In this document: positions 5,899 to 5,939 of the stretch, one piece after another
Layout of the letters: every line of letters begins with the position of its first letter
Position numbering within the stretch: position 1 is the first letter of the stretch
The notes under the pieces: model-generated
The model's input: only the letters and a program-made list of their open reading frames with translations
Database searches by the model: none
Told to the model about the DNA's origin: nothing
NCBI GenBank assembly: GCA_022865445.1
Contig: JALHSX010000067.1
Coordinates: forward strand, 1 to 5,939
Direction of reading: 5' to 3'
DNA from: Thermoplasmata archaeon
GTDB taxonomy: Archaea > Thermoplasmatota > Thermoplasmata > UBA10834
DNA length: 5,939 bases
Position numbers and translations under genes: made by a program

Positions 5899-5939
5899 GT
5901 TCTGGAACAACTCGGGTGGCTGATATGACCGCAGGCACG

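Overview
The window looks like ordinary chromosomal DNA from an archaeon, most plausibly a GC-rich euryarchaeote or Thermoplasmatota-type organism. The evidence is AT-rich TATA-like boxes a short distance ahead of several genes, strong GGAGG ribosome binding sites ahead of some genes and none ahead of others, frequent AGG/AGA arginine codons, and archaeal-style proteins (a TPR protein, a DUF6159-type membrane protein, zinc ribbons). The lineage is inferred; there is no rRNA or other phylogenetic marker here.

Layout, left to right. (1) Positions 1-1523, plus strand: the 3' part of a TPR protein with a long Arg/Glu-rich linker and a B-box-like zinc finger near its C terminus; its 5' end is outside the window. 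(2) 1619-2455, plus: a six-helix membrane protein of the DUF6159 type. (3) 2459-2935, minus: a short-chain FMN flavodoxin/WrbA-like protein, convergent with the membrane gene and only 3 bp from it. (4) 2936-3086: a divergent promoter region. (5) About 3087-3575, plus: a small uncharacterised protein with an N-terminal zinc ribbon, whose start codon is unusual. (6) 3572-4771 and 4776-5843, both minus: a two-gene operon transcribed tdh then kbl, encoding L-threonine 3-dehydrogenase and glycine C-acetyltransferase. (7) 5844-5939: the tdh-kbl promoter region, with a TATA-like box and a near-perfect 24-bp inverted repeat at the predicted transcription start.

The clearest functional unit is tdh-kbl. 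TDH oxidises L-threonine with NAD+ to 2-amino-3-ketobutyrate, and KBL cleaves that unstable intermediate with CoA to glycine and acetyl-CoA. The 4-nt spacing, and a ribosome binding site that overlaps the tdh stop codon, suggest translational coupling so that the two enzymes are made together. The remaining genes show no obvious shared pathway with it.

I found no mobile element, CRISPR array, RNA gene or defence system. The points most worth a second look are the inverted repeat ahead of tdh, the Cys-to-Asp change in the TDH structural-zinc loop, and the small zinc-ribbon gene whose metal-binding motif lies upstream of every in-frame ATG, GTG or TTG.
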